This document shows positions 1-9,475 of a stretch of 51,172 nt of DNA, piece by piece. The DNA is taken from contig JAGVJJ010000037.1 of the NCBI GenBank assembly GCA_020051175.1, positions 1 to 51,172 on the forward strand, given 5' to 3'. The notes under the pieces are model-generated. The model was not told the DNA's origin and made no database searches. It saw nothing but the letters and a program-made list of their open reading frames with translations. The first letter of the stretch is position 1; each line of letters starts with the position of its first letter. The translations under genes were made by a program, and so were the position numbers. The stretch is from Bacteroidia bacterium. GTDB lineage: Bacteria > Bacteroidota > Bacteroidia > 2-12-FULL-35-15.

Positions 1-490
1 CGGCTTCTATAACAGAATCTCCATCCTCCACTGAAACATATACCGTAACCGGCACCAGCAATGGCTGTTCCGGAACGGGTATAGGAACGATTACTATTGG
101 TGGCGCATTAACTATAACGGTTAATTCCGTGGCAACCTGTTCCGGGCAGCCTGCAACGCTTACTGCAACCGGTGCTGATACGTATATATGGTCTACAGGC
201 GCAACAACGGCTTCTATAACAGAATCTCCATCCTCCACTGAAACATATACCGTAACCGGCACCAGCAATGGCTGTTCCGGAACGGGTACAGGAACGATTA
301 CTATTGGTGGCGCATTAACTATAACGGTTAATTCCGTTGCAACCTGTTCCGGTCAGCCTGCAACGCTTACTGCAACCGGTGCTGATACGTATATATGGTC
401 TACAGGCGCAACAACGGCTTCTATAACCGAATCCCCATCCTCCACTGAAACATATACAGTAACAGGTACAAGCAATGGTTGTTCCGGAAC
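1..490 (+). repeat. 207-bp in-frame tandem repeat (about 2.4 copies visible)
   Basis: The unit starting at base 4 repeats at 211 and again at 418, a period of 207 bp (69 codons). Units 4-210 and 211-417 differ at only about three positions by eye. The third unit diverges progressively and ends near 490. More copies probably lie upstream of the window. Confidence 0.9.
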
Positions 491-1316
491 AGCTACGGGC
501 ACAATAGATGTAAATGCAGTTCCTTCTGTTTTATTTTCCGGGGATGTGCTTTCAGGTTGTGATACTTTCTGTACCAATTTTACAGATGCATCAACAGTAA
601 ACAATGGTTCAATTATTTCCTGGAACTGGGATTTTGGTGATGGTCAATCTTCGGATTTGCAGCAGCCGCAGCACTGTTTTAACCAGCTGGGTTCATATTC
701 CATAACCCTGACTGTTGCTGCAGACAATGGCTGCAGCGCTTTGGTAACGCTACCGGATATGATAAACCTGGGTGGTAGGCCTGTTGCAGACTTCATTGTT
801 CCTGAATCCCTCAATATAATGGAGCCGGAAGTAGCCTTTGCTGATAATTCAACCGGTGCAGATTCATGGAGCTGGGTTTTTGGTGATACACTGTCTGATT
901 CCTTGCTGAATATCAGCATTGAAAGTTCTCCATCGCATATTTATTCCGAACCAGGTGGTTATTGTGCTTTGTTGACCGTTACAAATACTACAGGCTGTAT
1001 AGATACCACTGAGAAATGTTTTGAAATATACACTGATTATACTTTTTACATACCAAATTCCTTCTCACCAAATAATGATGGGAAAAATGATGAATTTTAC
1101 TGCAAAGGAGAAGGTGTCATGGAATTTAAGATGGATATTTTTGACCGTTGGGGCACCATTGTTTTTACTACCACTGACATAAACCAGCACTGGGACGGAA
1201 AACCATTAAAAAGCGCGAAAGTAGCACAACAGGATAGCTACGTGTATGATATTGTCACCAAAGACATATACAAGGAACGCCACCAATACACGGGTAATAT
1301 CATTATTGTCCGGTAA
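1..1316 (+). CDS. T9SS type B repeat/PKD surface protein, 3' part
   Basis: The reading frame is open from base 3, so the start lies before the window. The first ~165 residues are near-identical 69-residue units rich in Thr, Ser and Gly. Two PKD-like modules follow (about 510-780 and 781-1030), the first with the typical WNWDFGDG motif. The last ~90 residues carry a gliding-motility/type B C-terminal signal: IPNSFSPNNDGKNDEF, then FDRWGTIVF, then a C-terminal YTGNIIIVR. Proteins with this ending are exported by the type IX secretion system and fixed to the cell surface, usually with help from a PorP/SprF-family protein. The function is probably adhesion or a structural role at the surface; no catalytic domain is visible. 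The gene converges on pdhB with only about 40 bases between them. Confidence 0.85.
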   Translation, partial: ASITESPSSTETYTVTGTSNGCSGTGIGTITIGGALTITVNSVATCSGQPATLTATGADTYIWSTGATTASITESPSSTETYTVTGTSNGCSGTGTGTITIGGALTITVNSVATCSGQPATLTATGADTYIWSTGATTASITESPSSTETYTVTGTSNGCSGTATGTIDVNAVPSVLFSGDVLSGCDTFCTNFTDASTVNNGSIISWNWDFGDGQSSDLQQPQHCFNQLGSYSITLTVAADNGCSALVTLPDMINLGGRPVADFIVPESLNIMEPEVAFADNSTGADSWSWVFGDTLSDSLLNISIESSPSHIYSEPGGYCALLTVTNTTGCIDTTEKCFEIYTDYTFYIPNSFSPNNDGKNDEFYCKGEGVMEFKMDIFDRWGTIVFTTTDINQHWDGKPLKSAKVAQQDSYVYDIVTKDIYKERHQYTGNIIIVR

Positions 1317-1359
1317 AAAGCTCCGAAAAAACTAAGTATAAAAAATGGTCAGCTGTGGC

Positions 1360-2343
1360 TTACTTCGCCACATACATCACTTCTTTTACAGCTTTGATAA
1401 CACGCGCTGCATTTGGCAATGATGCCTCAATAAGTGTAGGAGCATAAGGTAAAGGAACATCGGCACATGTTACGCGTAATACGGGCGCATCCAGGTAATC
1501 AAAAGCTTCTCTCTGAACTTTGAATGCTACTTCAGTAGCAATAGAACCCAATGGCCATGCTTCTTCCACAATAACAAGGCGGTTTGTTTTCTTTACGGAA
1601 TTGATAACTGTGGCATAATCAATCGGGCGGATGGTGCGTAAATCAATTACTTCAGCGCTGATACCTTCTTTTTCAAGTTCTGTTGCAGCGTTCAAAGCCT
1701 GTTTGATAATTTTTCCAAAAGAAACAATGGTTACATCTTTACCCTCGCGCTTGATGTCTGCAACACCAATTGGGATAAGGTATTCTCCTTCAGGTACTTC
1801 ACCTTTATCGCCATACATCTGCTCGCTTTCCATAAAAATAACCGGGTCGTTATCACGGATGGCCGATTTTAAAAGGCCTTTGGCATCGTACGGGTTGGAT
1901 GGAACAATTACTTTTAATCCTGGGCAGTTAGCGTACCAGTTGTCGAAAGCCTGTGAGTGCTGAGAGCTAAGCATGCCCGCAGAAGCTGTTGGGCCGCGGA
2001 ACACGATAGGTACCGGGAATTGGCCGCCACTCATGCTCATCATTTTTGCAGCTGAATTTATTATCTGGTCAATAGCTACCAGTGAAAAGTTAAATGTCAT
2101 GAACTCAACGATAGGACGTAGTCCGTTAGTAGCGGCTCCTACAGCAATACCTGCGAAACCGAGCTCGGCAATCGGGGTGTCAATAATACGCTTTGCTCCA
2201 AATTCTGCTAGCATCCCTTTGCTCACCTTATAGGCACCGTTATATTCGGCAACCTCTTCTCCCATTAAAAATATTTTTTCATCTCTGCGCATTTCTTCGT
2301 TCATTGCTTCACGGAGTGCTTCACGAAATTCAATTGTTCTCAT
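1360..2343 (-). CDS. pdhB: Pyruvate dehydrogenase E1 component, beta subunit
   Basis: This is the 327-residue beta chain of the alpha2beta2 type E1 of the pyruvate (or branched-chain 2-oxoacid) dehydrogenase complex, which decarboxylates pyruvate with thiamine diphosphate and passes acetyl to lipoyl-E2. It starts MRTIEFREALREAMNEEM and contains the family signatures FLMGEEVAEYNGAYKVSKG, DTPIAELGFAGIAVGAA and HSQAFDNWYA, with the C-terminal transketolase domain (DLRTIRPID, EEAWPLGSIATEV). Length fits the family. The alpha subunit is not adjacent, so the complex genes are dispersed here. A TAAATTTG box lies about 20 bases upstream on the minus strand. A branched-chain enzyme is the main alternative, but the sequence looks closest to PdhB. 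Confidence 0.9.
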   Translation of the reverse strand: MRTIEFREALREAMNEEMRRDEKIFLMGEEVAEYNGAYKVSKGMLAEFGAKRIIDTPIAELGFAGIAVGAATNGLRPIVEFMTFNFSLVAIDQIINSAAKMMSMSGGQFPVPIVFRGPTASAGMLSSQHSQAFDNWYANCPGLKVIVPSNPYDAKGLLKSAIRDNDPVIFMESEQMYGDKGEVPEGEYLIPIGVADIKREGKDVTIVSFGKIIKQALNAATELEKEGISAEVIDLRTIRPIDYATVINSVKKTNRLVIVEEAWPLGSIATEVAFKVQREAFDYLDAPVLRVTCADVPLPYAPTLIEASLPNAARVIKAVKEVMYVAK

Positions 2344-2364
2344 TGTTTCTGGTATTTAGAACTG

Positions 2365-2372
2365 CAAATTTA
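2365..2372 (-). promoter_or_regulatory. Candidate -7 box of pdhB
   Basis: TAAATTTG on the minus strand matches the Bacteroidota -7 consensus TAnnTTTG and lies about 20 bases before the pdhB start. No clear TTTG at the -33 position was found. Confidence 0.35.
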
Positions 2373-2488
2373 ATGCTTTTTGACCTATTAATTACCAATT
2401 AATATGAATTTCGGGTTACAATAGTATAAATCATTGTTTTGTGCCTATAATCCGTGTTCCTGTAGCTTTTAACTTCCAACTTATTTAG

Positions 2489-2496
2489 TATTTTTG
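2489..2496 (+). promoter_or_regulatory. Candidate -7 box of lhgO
   Basis: TATTTTTG matches TAnnTTTG and ends 17 bases before the lhgO start codon. The -33 element is not obvious. Confidence 0.35.
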
Positions 2497-2513
2497 GACA
2501 AAATTTTAATTGT

Positions 2514-3731
2514 ATGGAAAATCAGTTTGATGTTATTATTGTTGGGGGAGGGATTGTGGGTCTGGCTTCTGCCTATAAAATTAACTTAAAATATCCCGGC
2601 AAAAAGGTATTGGTTCTTGAGAAAGAAAAGGAAGTTGCGGCACACCAGACGGGACATAATTCAGGTGTTATCCATTCCGGGTTGTATTATAAGCCGGGCT
2701 CATATAAAGCGAAGAACTGTGTTGATGGCAGAAGGGAACTGGTTGCATTTGCAAAAGAACACAAAATACCGCACGATATATGTGGAAAAATTGTAGTGGC
2801 TAGTGATGAATCGGAGCTGGCACACATGAACAGGGTATTCAATAATGGCACAGCAAACGGGGTTGAGGGCATTGAAAAAATTGATGCAAAACAAATCAAA
2901 GATATTGAACCATATTGTGTGGGTATTGCCGGCCTTTGGGTACCCTGCACCGGAATTATTGATTACGCAGATGTTTCACGCAAATACGTAGAGCTGATAC
3001 ATGCGAAATTCCCGGGCAGCAAGGTGTTGACCGAACATGAAGTTACAGACTTTGTAAAGCACGCGGATTATACCGAAGTGGTTACACCGAAAGGAAAATT
3101 CAAAGGGAAATACATTATTACCTGCGCAGGTTTGCAAAGCGACCGTATTGCAAAAAAAGAAGGCGCTAAAATAAGTACTGCAATTGTCGGTTTCCGTGGC
3201 GACTATTACGATTTAACGGACAAAGGCCTTAGCAAGGTTAAGAACCTTATTTATCCTGTTCCTAATCCTAAGTATCCCTTCCTGGGTGTGCATTTTACAC
3301 GCATGATTCACGGAGGTACGGAGTGTGGACCGAATGCAGTATTCGTGTTTAAACGCGAGGGGTACGGCAAAACGGATTTTTCATTGAAGGATACTGCTGA
3401 TGCTTTTGCATTTGGGGGAACCTGGAAGTTTTTTGCAAAAAATATGAAGTTTGGCCTGGACGAGTACAGGGGAGCATTCTCTAAAAATTATTTCCTGAAA
3501 CGCCTGCGCAAACTGATACCGAGTCTTGAACTGGATGATTTAAAACCGGGCAGGGCAGGGGTTCGCGCGATGGCACTGGCTCCGGAAGGTGAAATGATTG
3601 ACGATTTTAAGATTGAGGTGAACGGTAATGTGATCCATGTATTAAATGCCCCTTCACCTGCAGCTACTGCATCGCTTGCAATTGGTACTGCTATACAGGA
3701 AATGGCTTCGAAGCATTTTAACCTGAATTAA
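2514..3731 (+). CDS. lhgO: L-2-hydroxyglutarate dehydrogenase/oxidase (FAD)
   Basis: This FAD enzyme oxidises L-2-hydroxyglutarate to 2-oxoglutarate and passes electrons to the membrane quinone pool, a metabolite-repair and lysine/glutarate-catabolism step. The 405 residues match the LhgO/L2HGDH length. The N-terminal dinucleotide-binding motif is VIIVGGGIVGLASAYKI (residues 8-24). The family signature HNSGVIHSGLYY follows at about residue 48, and PGRAGVRA lies near the C-terminus in the FAD-contacting region. The start ATG is 17 bases after a -7-like TATTTTTG. It reads in the same direction as the next gene, 49 bases away. No glutarate hydroxylase gene is nearby, so the substrate probably comes from side reactions of central metabolism. 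Confidence 0.9.
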   Translation: MENQFDVIIVGGGIVGLASAYKINLKYPGKKVLVLEKEKEVAAHQTGHNSGVIHSGLYYKPGSYKAKNCVDGRRELVAFAKEHKIPHDICGKIVVASDESELAHMNRVFNNGTANGVEGIEKIDAKQIKDIEPYCVGIAGLWVPCTGIIDYADVSRKYVELIHAKFPGSKVLTEHEVTDFVKHADYTEVVTPKGKFKGKYIITCAGLQSDRIAKKEGAKISTAIVGFRGDYYDLTDKGLSKVKNLIYPVPNPKYPFLGVHFTRMIHGGTECGPNAVFVFKREGYGKTDFSLKDTADAFAFGGTWKFFAKNMKFGLDEYRGAFSKNYFLKRLRKLIPSLELDDLKPGRAGVRAMALAPEGEMIDDFKIEVNGNVIHVLNAPSPAATASLAIGTAIQEMASKHFNLN

Positions 3732-3780
3732 GAATTCCCTGTGTTTCATGGGTATTAACAGATAAGGATCGATCAATACT

Positions 3781-5763
3781 ATGAGTAACAAAAAAAAGGA
3801 AAGGATAAAGGTTGCCGGAGGTAATAGTTCAGCATCTCAATCCGGCACAAAACAGGCGTTTTTGTTACTATGTGGTATTGTGCTGCTTACCGGTATTGTC
3901 TACTTTCCATCTTTAAAAAATGGCTTCACCAATTGGGATGATAATGTATATGTTGCTGAAAACCCATTAATAACAAAGCTTTCTGCAGAGAATGTCAAAA
4001 AAATATTTAGTACTGAAAGCACCGTTTCGAATAACTACCATCCGGTTACCATACTTTCGCTTGCCATAGATTACAAGCTTTCCGGGTTTAATCCCAAAAC
4101 CTACCACAACACCAATTTATTGTTTCACCTACTGAATGTAGTCCTGGTATTCTGGTTCATTTATTTGCTAAGTGGAAGAAAGGTACTGGTTGCGGGGATT
4201 GTGGCTTTGTTTTTTGGAATTCATCCCATGCACGTGGAATCTGTTGCCTGGATATCGGAACGTAAAGATGTTTTGTACACGTTTTTTTTCATGAGTGCCC
4301 TGGTGTGTTATTATAAATACCTTAATAATACTGGAAATAAAAGGTGGTTGCTATACCTGGCTGTTCTGCTGCTTTTTGTAGTTTCTGTTTTGTCAAAGGC
4401 AATGGCAGTGGTGCTTCCGCTTGTATTGCTTTTGGTGGACTATTACACAGGCAGAAAGTTTGACAAATATGTATGGTTGGAAAAGGTTCCATTCTTTATC
4501 CTGTCATTTGTGTTTGGTATGCTTGCATCCCGTGTGCAGGCCGGTGCTATAGCTGATATTGATACATTTACATGGCTGCAGCGTTTATCCTTCGCTTCGT
4601 ACGGACTGGTAAACTATATTGTTAAGTTGTTTTTGCCTCTTAATTTGTCCTGTTTTTATCCATACCCTAACCTTATTGACGGGCATCTGCCCGTTATTTT
4701 CTATATAGTTCCGTTTATTGCTGCAGGACTGCTGATTGGGTGTTTACTGATGGTGAAACGCAGCAGGGTATTGGTGTTTGGCTTTTTGTTTTATTGTGTT
4801 ACTGTTGCACTGGTGCTTCAGTTCATTTCCGTGGGCCAGGTGATTATGGCCGACAGGTATTCTTATGTACCTTATATTGGCCTGCTTTTCCCTGTTGCTA
4901 TGGGTTTTAACTGGTTGTGTGAGCAGACTGAAACGCGTTTCGGATTATGGAAAAAACTTTGTGGTGGTTTAATCATTGTGTTTGCAGTGCTTTCCTGCTG
5001 GCTCAGTGCAGAACAAATTAAGGTTTGGAAAAACAGCGATACCTTGTGGACTAACGCTATTCGCAATCACCCAAGCAGTGAGGCATTCCGCAACCGTGGA
5101 AGTTATCTTGTAAACAAAGTGGGATATGATAAGGGGCAGAAACGGGTGGCTGAAAATGAGTATGACAGGGCACTTCAGGATTTTAATGTATCAATAAAAA
5201 TGAATCCCAATAATGCCAAGGTATACATCAACAGGGCAAATATATATGGCCTGAAAAAGCAATTCGACCTGGCCTTAAATGATTATTCAAAAGCAATAGA
5301 ACTGGATAAAACGGACCCACAGACTTTTTTTAACAGGGGTATTACGTATAGCTTTATGCGTCAATTTGATAAAGCTGCCGAGGATTACTCTACCGTGCTG
5401 GCCATGCAGCCGGGCTTTAAGGCTGCCAAGCAAAACCGGGCTTATGTTTATGCTGATAAGGGAGATTATGAGAAAGCCATCGTGGAATTAAATGAACTGA
5501 TACAGGCTGAACCGACTAACCCTGTCTATTATTTTTACCGTGGTTTTTCGAACTACAAACTCAATAACCTCCTGGCTGCTTTGGAGGATAATACACTTGC
5601 TATAAAGTATAATCCGTCTTATGATGCTGCTTATTTCAACCGTGCTGTTATAAATGAAGCACTGAAGCACTACCCGGATGCACTGAATGATGCCCTGAAG
5701 GCTCAAAGCCTGGGATATAAAGTAAACCCGGGTTATATTGAAAATCTGCAAAGGCAGAGGTAG
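3781..5763 (+). CDS. TMTC-like GT-C glycosyltransferase with C-terminal TPR repeats
   Basis: The 660-residue protein has a hydrophobic N-terminal two thirds with roughly ten membrane spans (about residues 25-430), followed by five to six TPR motifs (about 455-650; for example SKAIELDKTDPQTFFNRG). An acidic loop after the first span (NWDDNVYVAENP, near residue 55) and the motif HPMHVESVAWISERKDVL match the TMTC/DUF1736 family, whose animal members are endoplasmic-reticulum O-mannosyltransferases with the same layout. In bacteria the likely role is transfer of a sugar from a polyprenyl-phosphate donor to an extracytoplasmic acceptor, with the TPR part binding protein. The family match is good; donor and acceptor are unknown. 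Confidence 0.75.
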   Translation: MSNKKKERIKVAGGNSSASQSGTKQAFLLLCGIVLLTGIVYFPSLKNGFTNWDDNVYVAENPLITKLSAENVKKIFSTESTVSNNYHPVTILSLAIDYKLSGFNPKTYHNTNLLFHLLNVVLVFWFIYLLSGRKVLVAGIVALFFGIHPMHVESVAWISERKDVLYTFFFMSALVCYYKYLNNTGNKRWLLYLAVLLLFVVSVLSKAMAVVLPLVLLLVDYYTGRKFDKYVWLEKVPFFILSFVFGMLASRVQAGAIADIDTFTWLQRLSFASYGLVNYIVKLFLPLNLSCFYPYPNLIDGHLPVIFYIVPFIAAGLLIGCLLMVKRSRVLVFGFLFYCVTVALVLQFISVGQVIMADRYSYVPYIGLLFPVAMGFNWLCEQTETRFGLWKKLCGGLIIVFAVLSCWLSAEQIKVWKNSDTLWTNAIRNHPSSEAFRNRGSYLVNKVGYDKGQKRVAENEYDRALQDFNVSIKMNPNNAKVYINRANIYGLKKQFDLALNDYSKAIELDKTDPQTFFNRGITYSFMRQFDKAAEDYSTVLAMQPGFKAAKQNRAYVYADKGDYEKAIVELNELIQAEPTNPVYYFYRGFSNYKLNNLLAALEDNTLAIKYNPSYDAAYFNRAVINEALKHYPDALNDALKAQSLGYKVNPGYIENLQRQR

Positions 5764-5794
5764 TGCCTGTGAATTAAAATATTAAAATAACAAA

Positions 5795-6361
5795 ATGCTG
5801 AATATAAATTTTAATCCTTTCCCGGTATTGGAAACAAAACGCCTGGTGTTGCGCAATCTGCAGGAAAGTGATAAATATGATTTGTTTGACATAAGGAGCA
5901 ACTCTGAAACCATGCAATATATCCCGCGGCCGCTTGCAAAAACAGTGAACGATGCTGCTGAAGTCATTAAAATGATAACAGGCTTTACAAGCAGTAACGA
6001 GCGCATCAACTGGGCCATTACTGAAAAGGGGGAAGATAAGCTCATCGGTGTTATCGGTTATGTGAATTTTAAACAGGAAAGTTTCAGGGCTGAGGTGGGC
6101 TATGTACTTAATAATAAATATACGCGTAAGGGTATAGCGTACGAAGCCTTGGAAGCGGTGCTGGATTACGGCTTCAATACAGTGAACCTGCATTCAATTG
6201 AGGCAATTATCCGGCCCGAGAACGTTGCATCTGTTAGACTTGTTGAGAAAGCCGGCTTTATAAAAGAGGCTTATTTCAGGGATTATGTTTTTCACAATAA
6301 CCGTTTTTACGATGAGCTGGTGTATTCGCTTATTCGCCCCGATAAGTATCGTGTATCCTGA
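5795..6361 (+). CDS. GNAT-family N-acetyltransferase (RimJ/RimL type)
   Basis: At 188 residues it has the usual size of the Acetyltransf_3/RimJ-RimL group, which transfers acetyl from acetyl-CoA to N-terminal or side-chain amines, often on ribosomal proteins. The N-terminus FPVLETKRLVLRNLQESD is typical of the group. The central strand and acetyl-CoA loop are EVGYVLNNKYTRKGIAYEAL (about 99-118), and the C-terminal part ENVASVRLVEKAGFIKEA is also characteristic. It follows the TPR gene by 31 bases and precedes the M16 peptidase by 51. The substrate cannot be told from the sequence. Confidence 0.85.
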   Translation: MLNINFNPFPVLETKRLVLRNLQESDKYDLFDIRSNSETMQYIPRPLAKTVNDAAEVIKMITGFTSSNERINWAITEKGEDKLIGVIGYVNFKQESFRAEVGYVLNNKYTRKGIAYEALEAVLDYGFNTVNLHSIEAIIRPENVASVRLVEKAGFIKEAYFRDYVFHNNRFYDELVYSLIRPDKYRVS

Positions 6362-6412
6362 TATTGTATATTTTGCAAATAGTAGTATTTTTACGTAAAT
6401 AAATTTTATAAT

Positions 6413-9334
6413 ATGAAAAACCGTATCCTATCTTCTTTTTTTCTGGTTTCCGTGCTGTTCCTGGCGCTTGGCATTCCTGGTTCTTATGCACAAAAGCCGT
6501 TGAAATATGAAAGTGTTCCCAACGATCCTTTGAATGCCCGTATATATAAGCTCGATAATGGTTTAACGGTCTATATGACTGTATACAAAAATGCACCGCG
6601 CATCCAAACCTACATTGCTACAAAGGCAGGCAGTAAAAATGATCCGAAGGATGCTACCGGTCTGGCGCATTACCTGGAACACATGCTCTTTAAAGGGACT
6701 GATAAATACGGTACCAAAGATTATGCAAAAGAAAAAATAGAGCTGGATAAGATTGAAGCGCTGTATGAACAATACCGTAAAACCAAGGATGAAGACCAGC
6801 GTAAAGCTTTGTATCACCAGATTGACAGCATTTCCGGAGTTGCATCCAAATTGGCCATTGCAAACGAATATGATAAAATGCTTACCAATATTGGGGCGAA
6901 AGGAACCAATGCATATACCTCACTGGAGAAAACGGTGTATGTGAACGATATCCCTTCCAACCAGCTTGAAAGATGGACAGCTATTGAAGCTGAACGCTTC
7001 CGTAATCCGGTTCTGAGGTTGTTTCATACCGAGCTGGAAGCTGTTTATGAGGAGAAAAACCGTGGACTCGACAGTGATGGACGCAAAGCGTGGGAGGCGC
7101 TTTTTGCTGGTCTGTGGCCAAACAATACTTACGGTTCACAAACAACCATAGGTACTATCGAACATTTGAAAAACCCTTCGCTCACTGAAATTAAAAAATA
7201 TTATAATGCTTATTATGTGCCTAATAACATGGCCATTTGTTTATCCGGTGATTTTAACCCCGATGAAGCAATAAAAGTAATTGCAGAAAAATTCGGAGCC
7301 ATGAAAAGCAAGCCTGTTCCGGTATATGAACCATTTATTGAAAAGCCAATCACTGTACCAGTCATTAAAGAAGTGATTGGACCTGATGCTGAAAGGGTAA
7401 TGCTGGGTTACCGCTTTGGTGGCGCATCTACAAAAGATGCTGATATGATAATGCTTATCAATAAGCTACTTTACAACGAAAAGGCGGGACTGATTGACCT
7501 TGATTTGAACCAGCAGCAAAAAGTGCTTGAAGGATACTCTTTTGATATGGTTTGTAAAGACTATTCGGCTCATATTTTTGGTGCTGCACCTAAAGAGGGA
7601 CAATCCCTGGAGCAGGCGAAAGATCTGTTGCTTGAGGAAATCAATAAGCTTAAAACCGGGGATTTCCCCGAGTGGATGCTGAGCGCTATTATCACTGACA
7701 TGAAGCTGGAAGAAACCAAAATGTATGAGAGAAATGGCAGTCGTGCTTCTGCCTTTGTGGAAGCATTTACTACTGACAGAAACTGGCAGGACTATGTAAG
7801 TACGATTGACCGCCTTTCGAAGATTACAAAGCAGGAGGTGATGGATTTTGCAAAAGCAAATTATAAAAATAACTATGTGGTGGTATATAAGCGTACCGGA
7901 GTGGACAACAATATCCAGAAAGTGATAAAACCACAAATTACGCCTGTAGATGTTAACCGTAATGATGAAAGCGCTTTTGTAAAGAACATCAAAAATTCGG
8001 TGGTGAAAGACATTGAGCCAGTTTTCCTTGATTATACGGTGGATATAAAACACCTGAAATTAAACGAAGGTGGAGTTCCCGTGCTTTATACCGCCAACAC
8101 AGAAAACAAAACATTTGACATGTACTATGTGCTGGATATGGGTACTAACAATGATAAAAAGCTGGATATTGCGGTTAACTACCTGAAATACCTTGGCACC
8201 AAAGAATTGTCTGCAGCCGCATTCCAACAGGAGCTTTACAAGCTGGGATGTTCCGTAGATGTATATGTTGGTGAAGACAATGTGTGGGTGAGCATTCGTG
8301 GTCTAACAGAGAATATTGAAAAAGCTGTAAAACTGTTTGAGGATTTGCTTAAAAATGCGCAGCCGAACGATGAGGCCCTGAAAAACCTTGTTTCAGATGT
8401 GCTCAAGAAGCGTGAGGATGCAAAGCTGAACAAATATGAAATATTGTACGGTGCATTGTTCTCATATGGCAAGTATGGAAAAAAATCACCCTACACAAAC
8501 ATTTTGTCGGCAGAGGAGCTTGGAAAGCTTAGTTCCAAAGAGCTTATTGATATCATCAATAAACTTACTTCTTACCAGCACCGTATCCTTTATTATGGAA
8601 GCAACACACCGGACGAGCTTTTGGGTGTGATGAACAGGATGCATAAAGTGCCGGCAGTGCTTGCCCCCGTGCCGGAGCCTTTGAAATTTGAAGAGCAGGA
8701 TGCCTCCGGAAATGTGTATGTTGTGGATTACGACATGAAACAGGCTGAAATAATCCTGCTGTCGAAAGATGGTAAATACAACAAAGAGAATGCTGCCATG
8801 AGCCGCATATTCAATGAGTATTTTGGTGGTGGGATGTCTTCTGTAGTTTTTCAGGAGATGCGTGAATCCAAAGCCCTTGCATATTCTGTGTATTGTAGCT
8901 ACAGTGCACCATCGAAAAAGGAAGAATGTAACTATGTGTTCTCCTACATTGGTACACAGGCCGATAAATTACCAGAGGCTATGGCAGGAATGATGGAGCT
9001 TATTGAGAAAATGCCAGAGTCGGAAAATAATTTTAAAGCTTCCAAAGAAGCTGTATTGCAGGCCATCCGTTCCGAAAGGATTACAAAATCAGGTATCTTG
9101 TTCAATTACGAAAATGCTGTGAAGCTTGGCTTGAATTATGACATCCGGAAAGATATTTACCAAAATGTGCCCAAAATGACGCTTGCAGATGTGAAAGCAT
9201 TTGAGCAGAACCATTTGAAAAATAAAAAATACGATGTGCTTGTTGTTGGTAAAAAGGATAACCTGGATTTAAAAACCCTTGAAAAGTATGGTAAAGTGAG
9301 CTTCCTTTCTTTGCCGGATATTTTCGGGTATTAA
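6413..9334 (+). CDS. M16-family zinc metallopeptidase, two-module, secreted
   Basis: The 973-residue protein begins with a signal peptide (about 1-26, ending SYAQ), so it acts in the periplasm or at the envelope. The inverted zinc motif HxxEH is present as HYLEH at residues 86-90 (GLAHYLEHMLFKGT), and the third ligand is probably in ELEAVYEEKNRG near residue 213. The length corresponds to two M16 modules, an active N-terminal one and an inactive C-terminal partner (GGGMSSVVFQEMRESKALAYSV), which together form the peptide-enclosing chamber as in pitrilysin. The probable role is degradation of peptides, including possibly signal-peptide or secreted-protein remnants. No partner gene is adjacent. 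Confidence 0.9.
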   Translation: MKNRILSSFFLVSVLFLALGIPGSYAQKPLKYESVPNDPLNARIYKLDNGLTVYMTVYKNAPRIQTYIATKAGSKNDPKDATGLAHYLEHMLFKGTDKYGTKDYAKEKIELDKIEALYEQYRKTKDEDQRKALYHQIDSISGVASKLAIANEYDKMLTNIGAKGTNAYTSLEKTVYVNDIPSNQLERWTAIEAERFRNPVLRLFHTELEAVYEEKNRGLDSDGRKAWEALFAGLWPNNTYGSQTTIGTIEHLKNPSLTEIKKYYNAYYVPNNMAICLSGDFNPDEAIKVIAEKFGAMKSKPVPVYEPFIEKPITVPVIKEVIGPDAERVMLGYRFGGASTKDADMIMLINKLLYNEKAGLIDLDLNQQQKVLEGYSFDMVCKDYSAHIFGAAPKEGQSLEQAKDLLLEEINKLKTGDFPEWMLSAIITDMKLEETKMYERNGSRASAFVEAFTTDRNWQDYVSTIDRLSKITKQEVMDFAKANYKNNYVVVYKRTGVDNNIQKVIKPQITPVDVNRNDESAFVKNIKNSVVKDIEPVFLDYTVDIKHLKLNEGGVPVLYTANTENKTFDMYYVLDMGTNNDKKLDIAVNYLKYLGTKELSAAAFQQELYKLGCSVDVYVGEDNVWVSIRGLTENIEKAVKLFEDLLKNAQPNDEALKNLVSDVLKKREDAKLNKYEILYGALFSYGKYGKKSPYTNILSAEELGKLSSKELIDIINKLTSYQHRILYYGSNTPDELLGVMNRMHKVPAVLAPVPEPLKFEEQDASGNVYVVDYDMKQAEIILLSKDGKYNKENAAMSRIFNEYFGGGMSSVVFQEMRESKALAYSVYCSYSAPSKKEECNYVFSYIGTQADKLPEAMAGMMELIEKMPESENNFKASKEAVLQAIRSERITKSGILFNYENAVKLGLNYDIRKDIYQNVPKMTLADVKAFEQNHLKNKKYDVLVVGKKDNLDLKTLEKYGKVSFLSLPDIFGY

Positions 9335-9404
9335 TCTTATGGAATATGTTGTATTTGTTTAAAATTACAACAGTATGCAGGCATACTATTATTGGTCAAA
9401 ATCT

Positions 9405-9412
9405 TATATTTG
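9405..9412 (+). promoter_or_regulatory. Candidate -7 box of icd
   Basis: TATATTTG matches TAnnTTTG and lies 63 bases before the icd start. The leader between them is AT-rich with repeated AACTAxTAAC-like words. Confidence 0.4.
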
Positions 9413-9475
9413 TATTATAACTGTTAATTATTAACCAAGAACTATTAACTCAATAACTAAATAACCATTAACAAA

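Noticed and set aside
5774..6193. 139-codon antisense frame over the GNAT gene
   Set aside because: The plus-strand acetyltransferase has clear motifs; the antisense product has none.
7466..8053. 195-codon open frame antisense to the M16 peptidase gene
   Set aside because: It is a shadow of a strongly coding frame: no family signature, biased Cys/His/Phe composition and no start context.
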